Both the position numbers and the translations under genes were made by a program. Positions 1-4,881 of a DNA stretch of 11,244 nt are shown here, one piece after another. Numbering within the stretch: position 1 is the first letter of the stretch; each line of letters starts with the position of its first letter. The stretch comes from Desulfurococcales archaeon (lineage in GTDB: Archaea; Thermoproteota; Thermoprotei_A; Sulfolobales; Acidilobaceae), in NCBI GenBank assembly GCA_015521095.1, contig WAOU01000098.1:1-11244 (forward strand). The letters are read 5' to 3'. The notes under the pieces are model-generated. The model saw only the letters and a list, made by a program, of their open reading frames with translations, searched no databases and was not told the DNA's origin.

Positions 1-12
1 CCATAAACTCAT
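1..12 (-). CDS. Possible start of a gene running off the left edge
   Basis: On the minus strand an ATG at 12-10 is preceded by GGAG four bases upstream, and the frame stays open for the four codons that remain (M-S-L-W). Nothing can be said about the product. The ribosome-binding-site-like sequence is the only support, so this may be chance. Confidence 0.18.
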
Positions 13-217
13 TGTACTCCTAATTCATAATAAATTGATGGTTTTTAGTCTCTTATTTGACTCAAACTCTTGTTGTATTTTTGTTGACATTTAGTTATGA
101 ATTTCAGGAAGGTTTTGTCTCAGTTTCCATAGAATGTATGCCTCTAAGTCATTGCTTCTAAATGTTGCACTATTATCAATTTTGAAAATCCAGACGGATC
201 ATTGAATCTGATTACAT

Positions 218-245
218 GTTGCATCTAATGGTGAAATTGTGCAAC
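218..245. repeat. 28-bp inverted repeat GTTGCA-N16-TGCAAC, copy 1
   Basis: The outer six bases of each arm are perfect inverted complements with a 16-base centre. The same arms and exactly the same spacing recur at 1498-1525, 2521-2548 and 4400-4427, although the centres differ. That suggests a selected DNA-protein site or RNA hairpin rather than passive duplication. It lies 16 bp upstream of the tRNA-like 3' half. Confidence 0.75.
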
Positions 246-261
246 ATGGGTTTTTATTGCA

Positions 262-311
262 TCGGTCTGCGGAGCCGGAGGTCCCGGGTTCAAATCCCGG
301 CGGGCCCGCCA
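262..311 (+). tRNA. tRNA-Arg(GCG) 3' half (no 5' half)
   Basis: The sequence folds as the 3' half of a tRNA. It has an anticodon stem TCGGT/GCCGG (262-266 with 274-278, two G-U pairs) and a seven-base loop C-T-GCG-G-A (267-273) with U33 and anticodon GCG. The variable region is AGGTC, followed by a perfect T arm (CCGGG, TTCAAAT, CCCGG; 284-300). The acceptor strand CGGGCCC, discriminator G and encoded CCA (309-311) follow. A matching GGGCCCG acceptor strand and a D arm should lie upstream but are absent. SSV-type archaeal integrases are known to use tRNA 3' halves, including tRNA-Arg, as attachment sites. The best reading is therefore a displaced attachment-site remnant marking the right end of an element lying to the left. 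A trans-spliced tRNA half is possible but has no clear promoter here. Confidence 0.8.
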
Positions 312-330
312 CAAACCATATATAATCTCC

Positions 331-672
331 TCACGCGCTTCTTCCTGGTTGGAAGATATGATATAGATTTCCTTCGGGGTCTTTGAATAGTGTTTCTAGG
401 CCAACGTCGATGTCTTGTGGATTGTTTACTTCTATTCCTTTCTCTCTTAGTCTCTTTACATACTCGTCTATATCCTTGACTTGGAAAACTATTCCTGTGT
501 CTTTAGGGCTGGCATTTGTATCCTTGTGTAGTGCTAATATTAGGTTGTCTAGCTCTAGCTCGCTCCACTCATCACTACTATACCTTACATTAAGGCCTAT
601 CTTCTTCCAGAAATTAAGCATAAAATCCACATCACGGACAAACACGATCACATAACCAACGCGACTAAACAA
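331..672 (-). CDS. VOC-family (glyoxalase/bleomycin-resistance fold) protein
   Basis: This 113-residue protein matches a single vicinal-oxygen-chelate module with two beta-alpha-beta-beta-beta halves. The N-terminal strand MFSRVGYVIVFVRDV is followed by an F-W-K-K-IGL helix end. The second half shows GIVFQVKDIDEYVKRL and the family signature LFKDPEGNLYHIFQP near the C-terminus. The usual first metal ligand (His in 'GHV') is replaced by Tyr7, so metal-dependent catalysis is uncertain and the substrate is unknown. The TTG start at 672 is supported by GGAGGT at 681-686 (8-base spacing) and a TATA-like box at 722-730. Its stop lies 19 bases from the CCA end of the convergent tRNA half. Two decayed relatives lie at 4534-4796 and 9572-9912, so this is the intact member of a small local family. 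Confidence 0.85.
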   Translation of the reverse strand: MFSRVGYVIVFVRDVDFMLNFWKKIGLNVRYSSDEWSELELDNLILALHKDTNASPKDTGIVFQVKDIDEYVKRLREKGIEVNNPQDIDVGLETLFKDPEGNLYHIFQPGRSA

Positions 673-680
673 GACGCATG

Positions 681-731
681 ACCTCCAGTAACCATAATAC
701 GGGATTGGACATAAATCAACCTATATATATC
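681..731 (-). promoter_or_regulatory. Promoter and ribosome-binding site of the VOC gene
   Basis: On the minus strand GATATATATAGG (721-731) resembles an archaeal TATA box, placing transcription start near 700. GGAGGT at 681-686 lies 8 bases before the TTG at 672. The short leader and strong ribosome-binding site fix the TTG as the start. Confidence 0.5.
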
Positions 732-745
732 AGCAACAGAGAATA

Positions 746-1192
746 CTAAGGGATAACCTTTAGCCACTGTACTCTTTTAAAGTCTTCGTCGAATGATGCT
801 AGCGTTTTTATACTTCTATGCTTGCAGGTTAAGGCTATTTGAGCATCATTTGGTGCTAGCCTGTAAGTCTTAATTGTCTCGACAAGTTCTTCTGGATCCT
901 GGTAATCTCTTAGTATGGTTACCTTGAAGTCCCTAATGAAGCCGTTCACCTTCTCTATGGCTTCTTCGGGAAATCCGTGTTTAGCAATGTGTTTCCGGAA
1001 TGAATATTTTCCCTTAACACCATACTTTATCCGGGCAATCTTCGCACGAGTAGTGTAGAGTAGCTCATTGTATACTATCATGGGGACGGCCATGCCTTCA
1101 ACAATTGCTTCCCTGATAACCTTCTCTGAGTCACTGGTTAGCTCTGTCTCGAAGAGGAAGTGATAGATGATGTTCGTGTCGAGGCATATCAT
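746..1192 (-). CDS. vapC: VapC toxin, PIN-domain RNase (pair 1)
   Basis: A 148-residue PIN-domain protein, the expected length for an archaeal VapC. VapC toxins are metal-dependent ribonucleases that cut tRNA or rRNA when not bound by VapB. The acidic residues fit the family: Asp5 in MICLDTNIIY, Glu43 in VYNELLY, Asp116 in PNDAQIAL and Asp135/Asp137 in SFDEDF. The ATG at 1192 overlaps the stop of the upstream antitoxin gene as ATGA (1189-1192), so the pair is translationally coupled. The RNA target cannot be read from the sequence. All active-site residues are present, so it is probably functional. Confidence 0.92.
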   Translation of the reverse strand: MICLDTNIIYHFLFETELTSDSEKVIREAIVEGMAVPMIVYNELLYTTRAKIARIKYGVKGKYSFRKHIAKHGFPEEAIEKVNGFIRDFKVTILRDYQDPEELVETIKTYRLAPNDAQIALTCKHRSIKTLASFDEDFKRVQWLKVIP

Positions 1193-1386
1193 TGGGCTTG
1201 AGCCTCCTCCTCAAGCTCCCGGAACTCCTCAACAGAGGATTTCCCGAGAACACCCCTATACTTCTTGATTAGCTCGTCTATATCCTCTTCCACTATAACC
1301 TTATACTCCTTGCCTTCTTCAAGGTCTACGTTACCTAAAGGCTTGAGTACTCCCTTTTCATACTTGACCTTGATTACCTTTGACAA
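1189..1386 (-). CDS. vapB: VapB antitoxin, AF2212/DUF104 type (pair 1)
   Basis: A 65-residue antitoxin. The N-terminal motif MSKVIKVKYEKGVLKPL, with its short beta-strand layout and the following LEEGKEYKV, is typical of the AF2212-like (DUF104) family, which archaea pair with PIN toxins. The acidic, helical C-terminus (EEFRELEEEAQAQ) would be the part that wraps the toxin. The start is TTG at 1386, preceded by a G-rich stretch (ATGGGGGACAAGG) that can act as the ribosome-binding site; the ATG in that stretch is out of frame. A palindrome-like element at 1417-1433 overlaps the probable promoter. It is a close paralogue of the antitoxin at 2205-2408. Confidence 0.92.
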   Translation of the reverse strand: MSKVIKVKYEKGVLKPLGNVDLEEGKEYKVIVEEDIDELIKKYRGVLGKSSVEEFRELEEEAQAQ

Positions 1387-1416
1387 CCTTGTCCCCCATC
1401 ATTAATATGGTAGGAT

Positions 1417-1433
1417 AGAGGCTCTAAGCTTTA
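1417..1433 (-). promoter_or_regulatory. Putative vapB operator/promoter (pair 1)
   Basis: AGAGGCTCTAAGCTTTA is an imperfect version of the 17-bp palindrome seen intact at 2438-2454. It lies 31-47 bp upstream of the vapB TTG, where the BRE/TATA region is expected. Autoregulation of vapBC operons through promoter-overlapping operators is well known, but binding here is inferred. Confidence 0.4.
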
Positions 1434-1497
1434 CCCCTGTGATGATGCATTATTATCGGTTGTGAGAAGCTGGGCTGAAGATCGAGTCTGAGTATAT

Positions 1498-1525
1498 GTT
1501 GCATTCCATCATGGATCTTTGCAAC
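1498..1525. repeat. 28-bp inverted repeat GTTGCA-N16-TGCAAC, copy 2
   Basis: The arms and spacing are the same as in copy 1, but the centre differs and itself contains the nested palindrome TCCAT-C-ATGGA. It lies 112 bp upstream of the vapB start at 1386. Confidence 0.75.
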
Positions 1526-1541
1526 ATGGGTTTTTATTGCT

Positions 1542-1594
1542 TGGGTCTGCAGAGCCGTGGGGTCCCCGTGTTCAAACTAGCGGCGGGCCCGTCA
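1542..1594 (+). pseudogene. Degraded tRNA-Arg 3' half, copy 2
   Basis: It aligns with the fragment at 262-311, but the anticodon loop reads CTGCAGA, the anticodon stem no longer pairs and the T arm is disrupted (CCGTG against TAGCGG). The acceptor strand CGGGCCC survives and CCA has become TCA. It cannot form a working tRNA half. Confidence 0.7.
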
Positions 1595-1740
1595 CAAACC
1601 ACTCCAAATCATCGCGAAGCTAGGTGAAGAATGTATCGTTATATGACACCGTATACCCCCGCCGATTCTTCCGATTCTTTCGCAGGTCCAATTACCATGT
1701 CTGCATATATAAATTATAATTAATGTAGTGATCTGCTTAT
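1595..1740. other. Intergenic, possible VOC 3' scrap
   Basis: At the place where copy 1 has the VOC gene, the stretch around 1615-1645 (CTAGGTGAAGAATGTAT) weakly resembles the end of the VOC gene (CTGGTTGGAAGATATGAT). The rest is AT-rich with no gene. Confidence 0.25.
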
Positions 1741-2223
1741 TTAGTGGAGTTGTTTCATTATGTCTCTTAGGTTTGTGTTGCGTATTAGAACTATTTTCAC
1801 TCCTAGTGTTTTTGCATGCTTACTCATGGGCTCATCGTCAGTTATGAGGAGGGCGTGACGGTGCCATGCTAGAGCTATGATGTAGGCGTCAAAGCCTGAG
1901 GAGCCCGTTTGCAGCGCAACCTTCAATGCTTTATCTCTGTACTCTTCCTCGTATACGATAGTGTAGTTCTTGGTTGTTTTGAGTGATTCAACTACTTTCT
2001 CCGCTAGTTCTCTGCTCGCGAGTCTTGATATGACGGCTGCAACCTCTACTATAGCTGGGTATGGTATGAGAACGATTGTATCGCTTGATTTGAGCTTCTT
2101 CACAAGGGCTTTTGCCTTGTTATGGGTTTTCAGCTCTCTCCTATATATCTCCTCGGGTAGCCAACGGCCTGGCTTCAGAATACTTTTGATTATAACACTG
2201 GAGTCTAATACCACCTCTTCCAA
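1741..2223 (-). CDS. vapC: VapC toxin, PIN-domain RNase (pair 2)
   Basis: A 160-residue PIN-domain protein. Candidate active-site acids are Asp7 (VVLDSSVII), Glu60 (AIVEVAAVI), Asp112 (SGFDAYIIALA) and Asp129/Asp130 (LLITDDEPM), the standard VapC arrangement. It differs clearly from the toxin at 746-1192 in motif context (DSSV rather than DTNI), so the two pairs are not simply a recent copy of each other at the toxin level. The TTG start at 2223 lies inside the antitoxin gene (19-base overlap), implying coupled translation. It is probably an active ribonuclease with unknown RNA target. Confidence 0.92.
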   Translation of the reverse strand: MEEVVLDSSVIIKSILKPGRWLPEEIYRRELKTHNKAKALVKKLKSSDTIVLIPYPAIVEVAAVISRLASRELAEKVVESLKTTKNYTIVYEEEYRDKALKVALQTGSSGFDAYIIALAWHRHALLITDDEPMSKHAKTLGVKIVLIRNTNLRDIMKQLH

Positions 2224-2408
2224 CGCTCTCGGGCCTCCCTAAGAGTCTTATCGACGTCCTCGCTAGCCTCTACGCTTACCTTATCCACCAGCTCTGGAAA
2301 CTCCTCCGGTAATACTTGGATTCTAATTTCCTCACCTTCTCGAAGCTCTAAGGGCTCTAGAGGCTTAAGTACTCCCTTCTCATATCTGACACGTATAACC
2401 TTAGACAA
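2205..2408 (-). CDS. vapB: VapB antitoxin, AF2212/DUF104 type (pair 2)
   Basis: A 67-residue antitoxin beginning MSKVIRVRYEKGVLKPL, nearly the same N-terminus as the one at 1189-1386. LELREGEEIRIQVL follows and then a variable charged C-terminal helix ending RERWKRWY. The conserved N-terminus with a diverged C-terminus suits antitoxins matched to different VapC partners. The start is TTG at 2408, with GGGGAG about 7 bases upstream. The promoter overlaps a perfect palindrome at 2438-2454. Confidence 0.92.
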   Translation of the reverse strand: MSKVIRVRYEKGVLKPLEPLELREGEEIRIQVLPEEFPELVDKVSVEASEDVDKTLREARERWKRWY

Positions 2409-2437
2409 CCCTTCTCCCCATCCCTAATATAACTAAT

Positions 2438-2454
2438 AAAGGCTCTAAGCCTTT
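2438..2454 (-). promoter_or_regulatory. Putative vapB operator: perfect 17-bp palindrome
   Basis: AAAGGCT-CTA-AGCCTTT is a perfect inverted repeat 30-46 bp upstream of the TTG start of vapB pair 2. Read on the minus strand, its second arm runs into CCTTTATTA, a plausible BRE/TATA region, so a bound protein would block transcription. Degenerate versions are at 1417-1433, near 4320-4333 and near 138-155. That the VapBC complex binds it is inference. Confidence 0.55.
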
Positions 2455-2520
2455 ATCCTCTCAGATGTCGCATTCTTATCGGACTTGTGATTCAGAGCGA
2501 ATTATCATGCTGGAGGGAAC

Positions 2521-2548
2521 GTTGCATTTTATCATGTAAATATGCAAC
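2521..2548. repeat. 28-bp inverted repeat GTTGCA-N16-TGCAAC, copy 3
   Basis: Arms and spacing are identical to the other copies. The inner bases extend the near-palindrome (GTTGCATTTTA against TAAATATGCAAC). It lies 113 bp upstream of the vapB start at 2408. Confidence 0.75.
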
Positions 2549-2562
2549 CTGGTATTTATTGT

Positions 2563-2614
2563 ATCGGCTGCGGAGCCGGAGGCTCCCGGGCTCAAACTCG
2601 CGGCGGGCCCGTCA
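2563..2614 (+). pseudogene. Degraded tRNA-Arg 3' half, copy 3
   Basis: The anticodon arm core CGGCTGCGGAGCCGG is retained with one base fewer than copy 1. The T arm is broken (CCGGG against CGCGG, loop CTCAAAC). CGGGCCCG is kept and CCA reads TCA. Confidence 0.7.
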
Positions 2615-2757
2615 TAATACTATATTTTCGCACTTTCATAATATCGAAAAAGCATGTTTAGAAGCCCGGCTACTCATAGAATGATAGATGTCGTCAAACA
2701 GTTCCCCGTACTATCTGCAACTGGAATTGAATAGAAAAATACCTTGCCATAAAGTAA

Positions 2758-2967
2758 TCAAATGAGGTCACACCTAACAATAGGTATAGTGATGGAGTAA
2801 TAGTTGTTATCCATAGAATCTATAAGTCGCGGAGAGAGCTTAGTGCATACTTCAAAATGATAGAGCGAAGCGACTTGCTAACGCTCCAGCAGGCTGAGAA
2901 AGAGTACACGGTGAGGAACGTAACGTTGAAGCATAGCTACGAGCTCTGTCATCTCAACAGTTGTTGA
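2758..2967 (+). other. Unrecognised open frame without a start codon, possible gene remnant
   Basis: Sixty-nine codons are open between two stops, with codon use like the neighbouring genes and a charged, helical middle (SRRELSAYFKMIER, LTLQQAEKEYTVRN). No start codon lies near the beginning; the first in-frame ATG is well inside. The product is not recognised. It may be the remains of a gene carried into the island or a chance frame. The rest of 2615-3100 shows no gene, apart from a vapB-like start at 3070 (TTG TCT AAG, preceded by GAGGAGG) that stops after eight codons. Confidence 0.3.
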
Positions 2968-3105
2968 AATGAAATTTAACAATGAGGAATATCTAGGAAT
3001 TTACTAAGACAATTGGTGACTATCAATGAACTTAGCTATTATTCTTAGTAGTATCTTCGTTGAGGAGGCTTGTCTAAGAACGTGGTTGTACGCTGATGCC
3101 GTCAT

Positions 3106-3117
3106 AACATATATATG
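3106..3117 (+). promoter_or_regulatory. TATA-like box for the vapBC pair 3
   Basis: ACATATATATG is the strongest TATA-like sequence upstream of the plus-strand pair. A start of transcription about 26 bp downstream (near 3136) would leave the ATGs at 3115 and 3124 outside the message. Confidence 0.4.
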
Positions 3118-3399
3118 TATTGTATGCACTGTATACATTGGTGTAGAGACCTGCCGGAATATACGAGCATAAGGGTTAGAAAAGACACGAAAAAGCTTCT
3201 TGAGAGAACTCTCATAGAACTTGAAGCCAGGCTTGGGAAAAGGCTGGATTATGATGAACTCCTACGCATACTTGCACGTAGTGTGCGTGCGAGGCCACAG
3301 TTGCTGAAGTTGCTCATAATAAACCCCGTAGAGGAGCATGATATGGATAAGGCTCAGCGCCTCCTAAGAAGCGATAGAAGGAGGGATACGCGATTTTGA
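3115..3399 (+). CDS. vapB: VapB antitoxin, different family (pair 3)
   Basis: An antitoxin of up to 94 residues. The core PEYTSIRVRKDTKKLLERTLIELEARLG followed by YDELLRILAR is typical of archaeal VapB proteins with an N-terminal ribbon-helix-helix-like DNA-binding part. The tail MDKAQRLLRSDRRRD is the usual toxin-wrapping peptide. It is unrelated to the AF2212-type antitoxins nearby. The start is uncertain: from 3115 the protein gains an odd Cys-rich leader (MYCMHCIHWCRDL), and that ATG lies in the TATA box. The natural family start would fall at codon 3151, which is CTG. It overlaps vapC by four bases. Confidence 0.85.
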   Translation: MYCMHCIHWCRDLPEYTSIRVRKDTKKLLERTLIELEARLGKRLDYDELLRILARSVRARPQLLKLLIINPVEEHDMDKAQRLLRSDRRRDTRF

Positions 3400-3851
3400 A
3401 CCAGTTGCGTGGCTCTTACGTACTTGATGCCAGCGTCTTAATCGAGATACTGGCTGGAAATAAGCTAACCATGGGGCTCGTGGACTCAATCGTTGCAGGT
3501 GATATAGAAGCGTATACCGTAAGGCTCGGCCTTACTGAAGCCCTCTACGTAACATGCAGGCTCTGGGGTTGGGATAAGGCACTACAGAGAATGCAGATCC
3601 TAATAGACTCCGGGACCATCACAATAATAGAAGACGATCAAGTGTGGAATTATGCAGCAAACTGTAAGTGCAAAATACCAGTAAGCCTAGGAGACTGCTA
3701 TACACTCGCAACAGCAAAGAAATACAATCTAAAACCCCTCTTTCTAAAACCAGAGAAAGAGCTCGTGAATAACCTAGAAAAAATTAAAACATGGCTCGGC
3801 AGAGAACCCGAATATCTCATTACATGGAGATCAAGCGATAAGAAAAAGTAA
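3396..3851 (+). CDS. vapC: VapC toxin, PIN-domain RNase (pair 3)
   Basis: A 151-residue PIN-domain protein. It has Asp11 (YVLDASVLIEIL), Glu48 (LTEALYV), Asp100 (SLGDCYTLATA) and a late acidic cluster PEKEL (Glu120/Glu122). The layout RLGLTEALYV...IPVSLGDCYTLATAKKY matches the large archaeal VapC subgroup. The TTG start at 3396 overlaps the antitoxin stop as TTGA, which couples translation. The pair is on the plus strand, convergent with the decayed pair at 3930-4284. It was probably inserted into the island separately from the tRNA-linked repeats. Confidence 0.9.
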   Translation: MNQLRGSYVLDASVLIEILAGNKLTMGLVDSIVAGDIEAYTVRLGLTEALYVTCRLWGWDKALQRMQILIDSGTITIIEDDQVWNYAANCKCKIPVSLGDCYTLATAKKYNLKPLFLKPEKELVNNLEKIKTWLGREPEYLITWRSSDKKK

Positions 3852-3929
3852 ACAATAGGCTATAATTACTCCAAATACGAAAACTTTCGAAAACTTCGAC
3901 AAGGACTATTCCTCGATGAGGTTACAACA

Positions 3930-4083
3930 GTATTTGGAATAGAGGTTATCATATATTCTTTAAACTTCGACAACTATTCTTAGAGTTGCTACAAGATCCT
4001 CTCTCCGCAAAACTAACTTTACTTTAGAAGCAGAGTTCGACGCGGTGAAGTTAATACACTAGGTCGTTAGTATCTAACAATAT
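3930..4083 (-). pseudogene. Remnant of a VapC toxin gene (pair 4)
   Basis: Just downstream of the vapB remnant, the minus strand at 4083-4054 encodes ILLDTNDLVY, the opening strand and first catalytic Asp of a PIN domain, followed at once by a stop (4053-4051). Further on, in another frame near 3960-3930, YMITSIPNTVV resembles the segment before the second catalytic acid. The rest is lost or scrambled. Boundaries are approximate. The first motif in the expected place after vapB makes the call reasonable; the second is weak. Confidence 0.45.
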
Positions 4084-4110
4084 TACTGGGCTTCAGCCAT
4101 AAGCATGAAT

Positions 4111-4284
4111 CTATCGAGCAACTACTTGGGAGCCGATCCTCGTTTCCAATAATATTCCATTATGATTATTCCTATCTTCAATCCTTTCCGCTCTAATCAA
4201 AACCTCCTCGCCTTCCCTTAACTCCACGGGCTCCAATAGCCTAAGTACTCCTTTCTCATATCTTGATCTAACAATTTTGAACAA
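4111..4284 (-). pseudogene. Decayed VapB antitoxin, AF2212/DUF104 type (pair 4)
   Basis: A 57-codon frame from a TTG at 4284 reads FKIVRSRYEKGVLRLLEPVE then LREGEEVLI, clearly parallel to the antitoxins at 1189-1386 and 2205-2408. After about residue 32 the similarity ends (ERIEDRNNHNGILLETRIGS), so the C-terminal toxin-binding helix is lost. The frame is still open to the stop. A short product could be made, but its partner toxin is destroyed. Composite repeat copy 4 lies directly upstream, as for the intact pairs. Confidence 0.75.
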
Positions 4285-4399
4285 GCAAAGTCCCTTCGAT
4301 GGAATAGTCTGTGTTTGGCCTTCTAAGCCTTTACCCCCTAGATGTTGCGCATTATTATCAACTATGAATATCCTAGCTGCTCGTAATTTATGATTAGAT

Positions 4400-4427
4400 G
4401 TTGCATCAGATGGTGAAATTATGCAAC
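4400..4427. repeat. 28-bp inverted repeat GTTGCA-N16-TGCAAC, copy 4
   Basis: Here the arms extend to seven bases (GTTGCAT/ATGCAAC). The centre is almost the same as in copy 1 (both contain AATT and ATGGTGAAATT). It lies 116 bp upstream of the vapB remnant start at 4284. Confidence 0.75.
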
Positions 4428-4446
4428 TCTCCTAGTCAATAGTTTA

Positions 4447-4493
4447 GACCCGTAGAACTGAAACCCACCAGTTCCAATCGCTACAGACCGCCA
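4447..4493 (+). pseudogene. Very degraded tRNA-Arg 3' half, copy 4
   Basis: It is recognised only by alignment with copy 1 and by position between the inverted repeat and a VOC gene remnant. The T-loop region survives as AGTTCCAATCG, and the end reads GACCGCCAC where copy 1 has GCCCGCCAC. No tRNA arm can form. Confidence 0.5.
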
Positions 4494-4533
4494 CTGGGTT
4501 AAAACTAAATCCTCTTCACGAGTTGCTTCTTGG

Positions 4534-4796
4534 CTAGAAGATGCGATATTTATTATCTTCCGGGTCTAGAAATAGTGCTTTAAAACCATCATGTTTTTGT
4601 CGGTCTGTAACTTCTATTCCTTCATCCCTAGGGTTAGCATTAGTATCTCTATGTAGTGCCAATAATAGATTGTTTATATCAATCCAACTCCACTCATCAC
4701 TGCTATACCTTTCATTTAGACCACTTTCTCCCAGAAATTAAACATGGGATTTGTATCTCGGACAGACACGATCATATAACCAACATGACTAAACAG
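4534..4796 (-). pseudogene. VOC-family pseudogene (second copy)
   Basis: The minus strand encodes FSHVGYMIVSVRDTNPMFNF (start codon now CTG), then a frameshift. After it come YSSDEWSWIDINNLLLALHR and DTNANPRDEGI, both very close to the intact gene at 331-672. About two dozen residues between the two GI motifs (GIVF and GIEV in the intact gene) are deleted, then KALFLDPEDNKYRIF leads to a premature stop. At least three lesions make it non-functional. It sits beside repeat copy 4 just as the intact gene sits beside copy 1, so gene and repeat were duplicated together. Confidence 0.8.
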
Positions 4797-4881
4797 TACA
4801 TATAACCTCTTGCTAACATACTACAGGATCTAGATCAGAGAATGGGAAATATAGTGTCATCGTGGAGACTAGTAATTAATG

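Larger units (their letters stand above)
130..311 (+). repeat. Composite repeat, copy 1
   Basis: First of four related non-coding blocks. In order on the plus strand it holds a degenerate version of the vapB promoter palindrome (about 138-155), a motif resembling TGTTGCACTATTATC (about 163-177), the inverted repeat GTTGCA-N16-TGCAAC (218-245), a T-rich linker (about 250-257) and a tRNA-Arg 3' half (262-311). A 21-bp run (240-260) is identical to 1520-1540 in copy 2. In the other copies a vapB gene starts about 112-116 bp left of the inverted repeat. Here the expected place (about 60-107) shows no readable antitoxin. Confidence 0.75.
1400..1594 (+). repeat. Composite repeat, copy 2
   Basis: It has the same order of elements as copy 1: a palindrome-like vapB promoter element (1417-1433), a GATGCATTATTATC motif (about 1444-1457), the inverted repeat (1498-1525), a T-rich linker and a damaged tRNA-Arg 3' half (1542-1594). 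It lies directly upstream of vapB pair 1 on the minus strand. The bases just after it, CACAAACCA, also match copy 1, so the duplicated segment extends past the tRNA end. Confidence 0.75.
2420..2614 (+). repeat. Composite repeat, copy 3
   Basis: The elements come in the same order as in the other copies: a perfect promoter palindrome (2438-2454), a GATGTCGCATTCTTATC motif (2464-2480), the inverted repeat (2521-2548), a linker and a damaged tRNA 3' half (2563-2614). It sits upstream of vapB pair 2 on the minus strand. Confidence 0.75.
4315..4493 (+). repeat. Composite repeat, copy 4 (most decayed)
   Basis: It holds TTCTAAGCCTTTA (half of the promoter palindrome, about 4321-4333), a GATGTTGCGCATTATTATC motif (4342-4360), the intact inverted repeat (4400-4427) and a heavily changed tRNA-like part (4447-4493) ending in ACCGCCAC. 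Most changes in the tRNA part look like G-to-A and C-to-T differences from copy 1. That the inverted repeat stays perfect while the tRNA part decays is notable. Confidence 0.65.

Noticed and set aside
1439..1490. C/D-box-like sRNA signals (GTGATGA followed by two CTGA)
   Set aside because: The D' and C' boxes are not properly placed and the C box is absent from the other three repeat copies, so it is likely chance.
3880..3945. Plus-strand translation FENFDKDYSS resembling a PIN-domain C-terminus
   Set aside because: It is short, and the minus strand here fits better as part of the decayed vapC next to the vapB remnant.
130..4493. Regular spacing of the repeats suggesting a CRISPR array
   Set aside because: Units are about 1.0-1.9 kb apart and contain genes; there are no short spacers.
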